12,300 nucleotides of DNA from Candidatus Avimonoglobus intestinipullorum (GTDB lineage: Bacteria; Bacillota; Clostridia; UBA1381). The notes under the pieces are model-generated. The model did no database searches, was not told the DNA's origin, and saw only the letters and a list, made by a program, of their open reading frames with translations. The stretch covers positions 1-12,300 of the forward strand of contig DVND01000113.1 in assembly GCA_018714645.1 (NCBI GenBank), in the 5' to 3' direction. A program made the translations under genes and the position numbers. Shown piece after piece: positions 6,457 to 12,284 of the stretch. Each line of letters opens with the position of its first letter. The first letter of the stretch is position 1.

Positions 6457-7602
6457 ATGAGTAATATAGAGTTGGATATGGAAGCGACCCAGCCGGTGGA
6501 TGGGGCGCGCATTAAAGTCATCGGTGTCGGCGGCGGCGGAAACAACGCGGTTGACCGTATGATTGAAGCTGGGGTCAGCAAAGCGGAATTTATTTCCGTG
6601 AATACGGATCAGCAGCAGTTAAAATGCGTAAAAGCGCCCACAATCCTTCAAATCGGTACGAAGCTGACACAGGGGTTAGGCGCCGGCGCGAAGCCGGAGA
6701 TCGGCAAAAAGGCCGCTGAGGAAACAGAAGATGAAATCATGGAATTGCTGAGGGACACCGAAATGGTGTTTATCACCGCAGGCATGGGCGGCGGCACGGG
6801 GACCGGAGCGGCCCCTGTTATTGCAAAAATTGCGAAAGACATGGGGATTTTGACGGTTGCCGTTGTAACAAAGCCGTTTTTCTTTGAAGGTCCGCAGCGG
6901 ATGAAAAATGCGGAAGCGGGGATTTTGGAATTGAGCCAAAATGTGGATTCCATCGTAACGATCCCGAATGATTTGCTGCTGAAAACTGCCGATAAGAAAG
7001 TGACAATCAAGGATTCCTTCCGCTTGGCGGACGAAGTGCTGCGCCAGGGCGTTGAGGGCATCATTGAAGTCATTGCGCAGAACGGTATCATCAGTTGTGA
7101 CTTTGCGGATGTCAGCACGATTATGCGTGATTCCGGCGTGGCGCACATGGGGATTGGTATTGGCAAGGGTGAAAATGCGGCGCAGGATGCCGTCCGCGCG
7201 GCCATTGAAAGCCCGTTGCTTGAAACCAGCATCGCAGGTGCTGAAAATGTACTGCTCAATATCACCGGAGGAACGGAATTCTCCCTGGTGGATATGGGCG
7301 AGGTTTCCGGCATTGTGCGGGAATTGGTATCCCAGGATGCGACGATTATCGTCGGGACTGCTGTGGATGAGCAGATGAAGGATGAGATCAAGGTGACGTT
7401 GATTGCAACTGGGCTGAATGCGGCTTCCAAAAGAGGGAGTGCGAAACCGGATTTTGGCGTAAAACCAACGGGTGTTGATTTTTCTGAGAGAAAAATCCCG
7501 TCGTTCTCCAGTTCCAGCTCTGATGATGATAAAATCTTTTCAAGGACATTAAAACCGGGCATGGATAATATCAATGTACCGTCATTTTTAAAGAAAAACT
7601 AA
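6457..7602 (+). CDS. ftsZ: Cell division GTPase FtsZ
   Basis: Tubulin homologue that polymerises into the Z-ring at mid-cell. 381 residues with the usual order: short N-tail, GVGGGGNNAV (23-32) at the nucleotide site, tubulin signature TAGMGGGTGTGAAP (107-120), VTIPNDLLL (167-175), FRLADEVLRQGV (188-199), the T7 synergy loop around 208-223, a C-terminal activation domain ending near 320, a Ser/Asp-rich linker (SSSSSDDD at 351-358) and the conserved tail peptide NVPSFLKKN that docks partners such as FtsA, SepF or ZapA-type proteins. In the T7 loop the usual NxDFAD reads SCDFAD (Ser213, Asp215, Asp218); both catalytic Asp residues are kept but the Asn is Ser. It has its own promoter and AAGGAGG, and is followed by a strong terminator. 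No ftsA lies beside it. Confidence 0.98.
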   Translation: MSNIELDMEATQPVDGARIKVIGVGGGGNNAVDRMIEAGVSKAEFISVNTDQQQLKCVKAPTILQIGTKLTQGLGAGAKPEIGKKAAEETEDEIMELLRDTEMVFITAGMGGGTGTGAAPVIAKIAKDMGILTVAVVTKPFFFEGPQRMKNAEAGILELSQNVDSIVTIPNDLLLKTADKKVTIKDSFRLADEVLRQGVEGIIEVIAQNGIISCDFADVSTIMRDSGVAHMGIGIGKGENAAQDAVRAAIESPLLETSIAGAENVLLNITGGTEFSLVDMGEVSGIVRELVSQDATIIVGTAVDEQMKDEIKVTLIATGLNAASKRGSAKPDFGVKPTGVDFSERKIPSFSSSSSDDDKIFSRTLKPGMDNINVPSFLKKN

Positions 7603-7630
7603 AAAAAGCAGCTTTATAGCTGCTTTTTTA
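7601..7630. terminator. Bidirectional terminator between ftsZ and the patatin gene
   Basis: AGCAGCT (7607-7613) and AGCTGCT (7618-7624) form a stem around a TTAT loop, flanked by A's on the left and T's on the right. It can therefore end ftsZ transcription on the plus strand and the ilvA-ridA-patatin transcript on the minus strand. It starts within the ftsZ stop codon and ends two bases before the patatin stop. Confidence 0.92.
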
Positions 7631-7632
7631 GT

Positions 7633-8484
7633 TTAAGATTTTAAATAGGTTTGTAGTTTTGCGGACAGCGTCGCAGCTTTGTCATAGCCCTCCTGATAGA
7701 AATTGTCCAGTATTTTTGGGTTATGTTCCGTGCGCTTGATGCCATGGGTGCTGTCCGGCGCGATGACAAAAATTTTGTTCTGCTGTTCCAATTGATTCAG
7801 TTCATCGATACATGCATTGTAGTGCTCATGCCGGTGCTGCAGGGCGTCCACCAATTTCGGATATTCCTTGTAAACCCGTCTGGCAAGCTTGACGGAAGGG
7901 TCTGCTTCTTTGCGGTAGCCCCGTTCCCGCGTCAAAACTACAATGATTTTATCGCACCCTTCTTTCATTGCCTGCCGGTAGGGGATGGAATCGGACAGGC
8001 CGCCGTCCATATAGAGATTCCCATTAATCTCTACAGGTTTGAATAAAAACGGCAGGGAACAGCTGGCTTGCAGGACGCGGAAGGTTCTGTCGTCGCGGGG
8101 CACCTCCATGTATTCCGCTTCGCCTGTTTCAATGTTGGTCACAACACCGACCACCTTCCCGCGGAATTCGGAAAATGCCTGAAAATCAAAGGGGAGATGG
8201 ATGTTGGGCACGTCCTCAAAAACAAATTTGGTGTTATAAAAGCTTTTGTTATGAGGATTGAGCATATGCCGGAGGCCCATATACCGTTTATCGGGCAGGA
8301 AGCGGTGATTCAGTTCCAGGTTCCGCCCTTTTTGACGGGAGGCGTAGGAGACCCCATAGGATATCCCGGCGGAGACGCCAATCAGATAATCCGCCATGAT
8401 GTTTTGATCCAGGAAAAAATCGAGGACGCCGCAGGAAAATGCTGTCCGGCTGGCGCCGCCTTCTAATACCAAACCTAATTTCAT
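7633..8484 (-). CDS. Patatin-like phospholipase (YjjU-like)
   Basis: Predicted serine lipid acyl hydrolase of the patatin family. 283 residues from the ATG at 8484, chosen because MKLGLVLEGGASR is the canonical family start; an in-frame ATG at 8538 lacks a ribosome binding site and adds 18 unlike residues. Motifs are the oxyanion-hole glycine loop EGGASR (8-13), the nucleophile elbow GVSAG (Ser38) and the catalytic Asp in MDGGLSDSIP (Asp160), forming a complete Ser-Asp dyad. The C-terminal third, with VIAPDSTHGIKRTEHN and following residues, resembles the extension of YjjU-type proteins (DUF6363, from memory). There is no signal peptide, so it is probably cytosolic. It follows ridA by 79 bases with no visible promoter, so it is likely the last gene of the ilvA transcript. 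Its physiological substrate is unknown, and no functional link to threonine catabolism is evident. Confidence 0.9.
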   Translation of the reverse strand: MKLGLVLEGGASRTAFSCGVLDFFLDQNIMADYLIGVSAGISYGVSYASRQKGRNLELNHRFLPDKRYMGLRHMLNPHNKSFYNTKFVFEDVPNIHLPFDFQAFSEFRGKVVGVVTNIETGEAEYMEVPRDDRTFRVLQASCSLPFLFKPVEINGNLYMDGGLSDSIPYRQAMKEGCDKIIVVLTRERGYRKEADPSVKLARRVYKEYPKLVDALQHRHEHYNACIDELNQLEQQNKIFVIAPDSTHGIKRTEHNPKILDNFYQEGYDKAATLSAKLQTYLKS

Positions 8485-8497
8485 AAAATTTCCAGAG

Positions 8498-8555
8498 CCT
8501 TTCTGCCCACAGCGCGTGAAAAGAACAGGGCATCCCATTGTGGGCGGATGGGATG
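8498..8555 (-). promoter_or_regulatory. Candidate H-type RNA pseudoknot before the patatin ribosome binding site
   Basis: On the minus-strand RNA, CAUCCCAU (8555-8548) and AUGGGAUG (8538-8531) form a perfect 8-bp stem with the 9-base loop CCGCCCACA. The GCCCACA in that loop (8545-8539) is exactly complementary to UGUGGGC (8511-8505), 19 bases after the stem and directly followed by the Shine-Dalgarno-like AGAAAGG (8504-8498). The two helices (8 and 7 bp, connecting loops of 2, 0 and 19 bases) fit H-type pseudoknot geometry. Folding would stack structure against the ribosome binding site. This is pairing seen by eye; no energy or conservation was computed. Confidence 0.4.
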
Positions 8556-8563
8556 GGCAATCG

Positions 8564-8938
8564 TCATTCTACAGCGGCGATTAATTCGACCTCTACCAAC
8601 ACGTCTTTTGGCAATTCTTTTGCGGCGACGCAGGAACGGGCCGGTTTTCCAGTAAAATATTTTGCATAAATTTCATTAAATATACTGAAATCAGACATGT
8701 TTTTCAAGAAACAGGTTGTTTTAAGGACAGTTGTAAAATCTGTTCCGGCGGCCTTTAAAACTGCTTCCAGATTTTTCATCACTTGCTCCGTCTGCGCTTC
8801 AATGGTCTGCGCTTCCACCATGCCGCTGGCGGGATTGAGCGCAATCTGCCCTGATGTGTAGAGGATACCGTTGTGTACAACTGCCTGGGAATAGGGGCCG
8901 ATTGCCTCCGGTGCGTTGGTTGTATGGATTGTGTTCAT
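8564..8938 (-). CDS. ridA: RidA family enamine/imine deaminase
   Basis: Cytosolic trimeric enzyme that hydrolyses 2-aminoacrylate and 2-aminocrotonate, the reactive enamine/imine intermediates released by PLP-dependent serine/threonine dehydratases, to pyruvate or 2-oxobutyrate and ammonia. 124 residues, normal for the family (former YjgF/YER057c/UK114). The N-terminal APEAIGPYSQAV, the SGQIALNP segment and the C-terminal KPARSCVAAKELPKDVLVEVELIA are archetypal. Arg101, equivalent to E. coli RidA Arg105 that binds the substrate carboxylate, is present, as are Tyr16, Cys103 and Glu116. It lies 99 bases downstream of ilvA in the same direction, so producer and detoxifier of the intermediate are encoded together. 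AGAAAGGA precedes the ATG. No convincing promoter is seen in the gap, which also contains only weak A/T-rich hairpins. Confidence 0.96.
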   Translation of the reverse strand: MNTIHTTNAPEAIGPYSQAVVHNGILYTSGQIALNPASGMVEAQTIEAQTEQVMKNLEAVLKAAGTDFTTVLKTTCFLKNMSDFSIFNEIYAKYFTGKPARSCVAAKELPKDVLVEVELIAAVE

Positions 8939-8948
8939 AAAAATCGAT

Positions 8949-8962
8949 CCTTTCTGCCCACA
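8949..8962 (-). repeat. 14-bp repeat of the Shine-Dalgarno region, copy before ridA
   Basis: TGTGGGCAGAAAGG (minus strand) occurs here and again at 8498-8511 before the patatin gene. In both copies the AGAAAGG end serves as a likely ribosome binding site, 10 bases (ridA) or 13 bases (patatin) upstream of the ATG. The flanking sequences differ. Confidence 0.6.
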
Positions 8963-9037
8963 AAATTGTATTAGATTATCGGACGCTTCAGCGTGGACGG
9001 ATAAAACGCCAATTGTTTTTGTTTTATGTGGCGCTCT

Positions 9038-10234
9038 TTATTTTGAGATGCGGTAACCGGCCGACGTAAGCGCCTGTTCAATTTCCCGGATATGATCGTA
9101 ATTGCGCGTTTCCAGGACGATGCGCAGATAACAGCCGTTGATATCCGAACCTTCGCTGGCGCGTTCGTGATGGACGGATACCACATTCCCGCCGAGATTG
9201 GCAATGATTGTGGATACGCCCTTCAGCTGCCCCGGTTTATCGATCAGCTCAATGTTGAGGGCATAGGAACGGCCGGAGGTCAACAGGCCGCGTTCGATAA
9301 CGCGGGAGAGGATGGTGACGTCAATATTGCCGCCGGATACAAGGCAGACTACTTTTTTCCCCTTCACGGGCACTTTGTTAAACAGCACCGCTGCGACGGC
9401 GACCGCACCGGCCCCCTCTGCAATCAGCTTCTGCTGTTCGATCAGCGTGAGGATTGCCGTGGAAATTTCATCGTCTGTCACGGTGACAATGTCGTCCACG
9501 TATTGCTTGCAGTATTCATATGTATGCTCGCCCGGCATTTTTACAGCGATGCCGTCCGCAATGGTAGAAACGCTTTCCAGGCTGTGGATGCGGTTGGTTT
9601 TGATGGAATCGATCATACTGGGTGCGCCGCTGGCCTGTACGCCGTAAACCTTGATATTGGGGTTCAGCGATTTGATGGCAAAAGCTACGCCGGAAATCAA
9701 GCCGCCCCCGCCGATAGGGACGATCACTGCATCCATGCTTGGCAATTGATCCAAAAGTTCCAGCCCGATAGTCCCCTGCCCGGTGATGACGTTTTCATCG
9801 TCAAAAGGATGGATGAATGTGTAGCCCAGCTCATCCCGCAGTTCAATGGCCTTGTTGTAGGCGTCGTCATAGACGCCGTCCACCAGCAAGACCTCCGCGC
9901 CGTAGCTTTTTGTTGCTTCTACCTTGGAAATAGGCGCGCCGTCAGGCAGGCAAATCAGGGATTTGATGCCGTTTTTTGTGGCGGCCAGCGCCACGCCCTG
10001 GGCATGGTTGCCTGCGGAGCAGGCGATCACGCCCTTCGCTTTTTCTTCATCGCTTAATTGTGATATTTTATAGGCCGAGCCGCGTACCTTAAAAGAGCCC
10101 GTGACCTGTAAATTTTCCGTTTTCAGATAGACTTCGCTGTCCGGATTGATATTCGGCGCATAAATCAAGTCAGTTTGCCGGATGATGTCCTTGAGCACAA
10201 ATTTTGCATGATAGATTTTGTCCAATGAAAGCAT
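9038..10234 (-). CDS. ilvA: Threonine ammonia-lyase (threonine dehydratase), medium form with ACT domain
   Basis: PLP enzyme converting threonine to 2-oxobutyrate and ammonia, the entry step of isoleucine synthesis or of threonine catabolism. 398 residues. The fold-type II catalytic core carries TGSFKVRG with the Schiff-base Lys49, SAGNHAQG (72-79), the phosphate-binding loop PIGGGGLISG (172-181) and SGGNID near 300. A single C-terminal ACT-like domain follows from about residue 324 (ALNIELIDKPGQLKGVSTII), as in the 400-residue TdcB-like form with one ACT domain rather than the 500-residue form with two. AGGAGG lies 8 bases before the ATG. A T-box leader with an apparent Ile specifier precedes it, which points to an isoleucine biosynthetic role. 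ridA follows in the same transcript. Feedback control by isoleucine through the ACT domain is expected but unproven. Confidence 0.95.
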   Translation of the reverse strand: MLSLDKIYHAKFVLKDIIRQTDLIYAPNINPDSEVYLKTENLQVTGSFKVRGSAYKISQLSDEEKAKGVIACSAGNHAQGVALAATKNGIKSLICLPDGAPISKVEATKSYGAEVLLVDGVYDDAYNKAIELRDELGYTFIHPFDDENVITGQGTIGLELLDQLPSMDAVIVPIGGGGLISGVAFAIKSLNPNIKVYGVQASGAPSMIDSIKTNRIHSLESVSTIADGIAVKMPGEHTYEYCKQYVDDIVTVTDDEISTAILTLIEQQKLIAEGAGAVAVAAVLFNKVPVKGKKVVCLVSGGNIDVTILSRVIERGLLTSGRSYALNIELIDKPGQLKGVSTIIANLGGNVVSVHHERASEGSDINGCYLRIVLETRNYDHIREIEQALTSAGYRISK

Positions 10235-10252
10235 GCTTAATTCCTCCTAAAT

Positions 10253-10288
10253 AAAAAAGCCCCGTCTCCAATTTAGAGACGAAAGGCT
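10253..10288 (-). terminator. Conditional terminator of the ilvA T-box
   Basis: On the minus strand CGTCTC and GAGACG form the core stem, extended by outer AGCC/GGCT pairing, and are followed by TTTTTT ending five bases before the AGGAGG of ilvA. It is mutually exclusive with the antiterminator that uses the T-box sequence. Confidence 0.88.
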
Positions 10289-10512
10289 AAATAGCATTCC
10301 GCGGTACCACTCTAATTGCCGCAAAAGCGGCCGCTCAGCGCATCTGGCAATGCGCGCTCCAGCTAACGGGGGAGAGCCCGGAGTTTCCTAATCCTTCGCA
10401 GTTTCAGAAATCAGCTTGAGGGTGATAAAACCTGGAACGTCCCAATTGCCTCGCACCGCCCGGCAACTCTCTGATGGGCATATTCCAAATCCCGTGTCCC
10501 TGTCATGGCTTT
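10253..10512 (-). promoter_or_regulatory. T-box leader (tRNA-sensing riboswitch) of ilvA, apparent Ile specifier
   Basis: This occupies most of the 468-base gap between ilvA and abrB. The minus-strand RNA has the conserved T-box AGAGUGGUACCGCGG (10313-10299), whose UGGU can pair with an ACCA tRNA end, followed by a terminator. Upstream, Stem I is recognisable: AGAGAG at the distal bulge, the apical stem UUGCC/GGCAA around a GGUG-containing loop, a middle helix (GGAA...GCCCA against UUGGGA...UUCC), and below it a specifier loop. In that loop AUC (10426-10424) followed by A sits just above the CCC of the lower helix, indicating an isoleucine codon. Uncharged tRNA-Ile would stabilise the antiterminator and allow ilvA-ridA expression. 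ACC (Thr) directly follows AUC, so Thr sensing is the main alternative. Confidence 0.92.
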
Positions 10513-10518
10513 TCATCT

Positions 10519-10547
10519 ATTATACCGCTGATTGATACAAATGTCAA
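10519..10547 (-). promoter_or_regulatory. Consensus sigma-A promoter of the ilvA T-box transcript
   Basis: Read on the minus strand, TTGACA (10547-10542) and TATAAT (10524-10519) are separated by exactly 17 bp, a perfect consensus. Transcription should begin near 10512. Such a strong constitutive promoter fits control by the T-box rather than at initiation. Confidence 0.92.
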
Positions 10548-10568
10548 GAATAAAAATTATGTGTACTT

Positions 10569-10583
10569 TTGAAAAATTTTCAA
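10569..10583. repeat. 15-bp A/T palindrome between the divergent ilvA and abrB promoters
   Basis: TTGAAAA and TTTTCAA flank a single A, giving a perfect palindrome 22 bp upstream of the ilvA -35. It could be a regulator site. The half-site order is opposite to the CodY consensus AATTTTC-W-GAAAATT, and no specific regulator is assigned. Confidence 0.35.
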
Positions 10584-10625
10584 TATAAAAGAGGGAAGGA
10601 AATCATTTCTATGGAGAAGGACTGT

Positions 10626-10646
10626 AACAAAATACAACATTTTGTT
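10626..10646. repeat. 8-bp inverted repeat touching the abrB -35
   Basis: AACAAAAT (10626-10633) and ATTTTGTT (10639-10646) are perfect complements around a 5-bp centre. The right arm shares its last two bases with the -35 hexamer of the abrB-like gene, a position suitable for repression or autoregulation. Confidence 0.45.
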
Positions 10647-10672
10647 GACTTTTGTCGGAAAAGATGTATAAT
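10645..10672 (+). promoter_or_regulatory. Sigma-A promoter of the abrB-like gene
   Basis: TTGACT (10645-10650) and a perfect TATAAT (10667-10672) are separated by 16 bp. Transcription would begin near 10679, giving a short leader with AAGGAGA at 10689-10695. Confidence 0.8.
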
Positions 10673-10702
10673 AGAAAGTATAAAGTATAAGGAGAGATGA
10701 TG

Positions 10703-10951
10703 ATGAAAGCAACAGGTGTAGTGCGGCCGGTGGATGAATTGGGAAGGGTTGTTATCCCCAAGGAACTCCGGAAGTCTTTCAATATTAAAGAGAAAGACGG
10801 CCTGGAGATTTACGTGGAAGATGACATGATCATCCTGAAGAAATATGAACCGGCTTGTATCTTTTGCGGCGACGCAAAGGATGTATTTCAATACAAAGGA
10901 AAAATGATTTGCCCGAACTGTGCAAAAAAAATCCATACATTAGCAGAGTGA
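10703..10951 (+). CDS. AbrB-family transition-state regulator with C-terminal four-cysteine motif
   Basis: Small DNA-binding regulator, 82 residues from the third of three consecutive ATGs (10703), which places AAGGAGA seven bases upstream; starts at 10697 or 10700 would be too close to it. Residues 1-50 (MKATGVVRPVDELGRVVIPK, ELRK, DGLEIYVEDD, IILKKYEP) are a clear SpoVT/AbrB swapped-hairpin domain, very close to the N-terminal half of Bacillus AbrB, which binds DNA as a dimer or tetramer. Instead of the AbrB C-terminal multimerisation domain there is CIFC (Cys52, Cys55) and CPNC (Cys70, Cys73), a likely zinc knuckle. Such fusions are common in Clostridia (recollection). Targets are unknown; the inverted repeat on its own promoter may be one. 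It is transcribed alone and divergently from ilvA. Confidence 0.92.
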   Translation: MKATGVVRPVDELGRVVIPKELRKSFNIKEKDGLEIYVEDDMIILKKYEPACIFCGDAKDVFQYKGKMICPNCAKKIHTLAE

Positions 10952-10979
10952 AAAAAGCACCGGTATCCCGGTGCTTTTT
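10952..10979. terminator. Bidirectional terminator between abrB-like gene and metY
   Basis: AAAAAGCACCGG (10952-10963) and CCGGTGCTTTTT (10968-10979) pair perfectly over 12 bp around a TATC loop. A's on one side and T's on the other let it stop both the plus-strand abrB transcript and the minus-strand metY transcript. Confidence 0.95.
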
Positions 10980-10981
10980 AT

Positions 10982-12247
10982 CTATGCATGCAAAGCCTGA
11001 TCCAAGTCTGCGATGATATCGTCTGCATTTTCAATACCGACGCTCAGGCGGATCAGATCTTCCCCGATGCCGCACTCTGCCAGCTGTTGTGCGGTCATCT
11101 GGCGATGGGTGGTGCTTGCGGGATGGAGCGCGCAGGTGCGCGCATCCGCCACATGCGTGACGATTGCGGCGATTTTCAAGCTGTCCAGAACGCGCATTGC
11201 CGCGTCCCTGCCGCCTTTGACGCCGAAACTGATGACGCCGCTGGTGCCGTTTGGCAGGTATTTTTGTACCAAATCCTTATATGGGCTGCTGGCGAGGCCG
11301 GGGTAGTTCACCCAGGATACTCGGCTGTCGTTTTCCAGGAATTGCGCCACTTTCAGTGCGTTATCCGAATGGGCGCGCATCCGCAGGTGTAGGGTTTCCA
11401 GGCCCAGATTCAGCAAAAATGCGTTTTGCGGGGAGGGGCTGGAGCCCAAATCGCGCATCAATTGTACGCGGGCTTTGACGATAAAGGCGGAAGCGCCGAA
11501 CTTTTCAGTATAGACTACGCCGTGGTAGGATTCGTCTGCCGTTGTCAGGCCGGGGAATTTCCCGCTTTTTGCCCAATCAAATTTCCCGCTGTCCACGATG
11601 ACGCCGCCCAGCGAAACCGCATGCCCATCCATGTACTTGGAAGTGGAATGGGTTACGATATCCGCCCCAAAATCAATCGGACGGCACAGTATCGGCGTCG
11701 CAAAGGTGTTATCCACAATCAGCGGGACTTGATGCGCATGGGCCAATTTTGCGAATTTTTCAATATCCAGCACATTCAGGGCCGGGTTCGCGATGGTCTC
11801 GCCGAAAACCGCTTTGGTGTTTTCCTGAAACGCCTGGTCCAGTTCATCGTAGTCTGCATCGGGATTGACAAATGTCACATCAATGCCGAACCGCTTCAAT
11901 GTCACGTCCAGCAAATTGAACGTGCCGCCGTAAACCGCCGCCGAACAGATGATGTGGTCGCCGGCGGAGCAGATGTTCATGACCGCCAGCAGTGATGCCG
12001 CCTGGCCCGAAGAGGTCATCATCGCGCCGACGCCGCCCTCCAGCTTTGCAATTTTTTCCTCCACGCATCCCACAGTGGGATTTGCAAGGCGCGTATAGAA
12101 ATAACCGTCCGCCTCTAAGTCAAACAGCTTGCCCATATAATCGCAGGTATCATATTTAAAGGTTGTGCTCTGATAAATCGGCAGAACGCGTGGTTCGCCG
12201 TTTTTCGGATGATAACCTTCCTGTACGCATGTTGTTTCAATTTTCAT
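10982..12247 (-). CDS. metY: O-acetylhomoserine sulfhydrylase (O-acetylhomoserine aminocarboxypropyltransferase)
   Basis: PLP enzyme of the Cys/Met metabolism family that makes homocysteine from O-acetylhomoserine and sulfide (direct sulfhydrylation). 421 residues, the length of MetY rather than the 380-400 of cystathionine gamma-synthase or beta-lyase. The extended N-terminal segment YQSTTFKYDT...FYTRLANPTVGCVEEKIAKLEGG is typical of MetY. PLP contacts visible are SSGQAA (79-84), Asp179 in VDNTFATP and the Schiff-base Lys204 in HSTSKYMDGH. The C-terminal ending with LIRLSVGIE is also family-like. GAGGTG precedes the ATG by seven bases. With ahcY it is the second homocysteine source in the window. 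It stands alone on the minus strand. The leader is too short for an S-box riboswitch. Cysteine synthase or methionine gamma-lyase activity cannot be excluded from sequence. Confidence 0.93.
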   Translation of the reverse strand: MKIETTCVQEGYHPKNGEPRVLPIYQSTTFKYDTCDYMGKLFDLEADGYFYTRLANPTVGCVEEKIAKLEGGVGAMMTSSGQAASLLAVMNICSAGDHIICSAAVYGGTFNLLDVTLKRFGIDVTFVNPDADYDELDQAFQENTKAVFGETIANPALNVLDIEKFAKLAHAHQVPLIVDNTFATPILCRPIDFGADIVTHSTSKYMDGHAVSLGGVIVDSGKFDWAKSGKFPGLTTADESYHGVVYTEKFGASAFIVKARVQLMRDLGSSPSPQNAFLLNLGLETLHLRMRAHSDNALKVAQFLENDSRVSWVNYPGLASSPYKDLVQKYLPNGTSGVISFGVKGGRDAAMRVLDSLKIAAIVTHVADARTCALHPASTTHRQMTAQQLAECGIGEDLIRLSVGIENADDIIADLDQALHA

Positions 12248-12278
12248 AAATTGTCACCTCACCTTATGTAATAAAGTT

Positions 12279-12284
12279 ATTGTA
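12279..12284 (-). promoter_or_regulatory. Probable -10 box of metY
   Basis: TACAAT on the minus strand (12284-12279) lies about 30 bases before the metY ATG, consistent with a start near 12272. The matching -35 would fall at or beyond the window edge, so the promoter cannot be confirmed. Confidence 0.4.

Noticed and set aside
6648..7574. Long open frame antisense to ftsZ (about 308 codons)
   Set aside because: It has low-complexity Ser/Pro-rich composition and no family motif, and lies wholly inside ftsZ; a codon-bias shadow.
8531..8555. The 8-bp hairpin in the ridA-patatin gap as a rho-independent terminator
   Set aside because: On the minus strand it is followed by CCCTGTTCTTTT rather than an immediate U run, and no promoter for the patatin gene was found downstream.
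9001..9027. ATAAAAC/GTTTTAT inverted repeat in the ilvA-ridA gap as an operator or terminator
   Set aside because: It is A/T-only pairing apart from one G-C pair with a 13-base loop, and a competing CGCCA/TGGCG stem is just as weak; no clear function.
10569..10590. CodY box upstream of ilvA
   Set aside because: Only one half-site (AATTTTC) matches; the second half differs at most positions.
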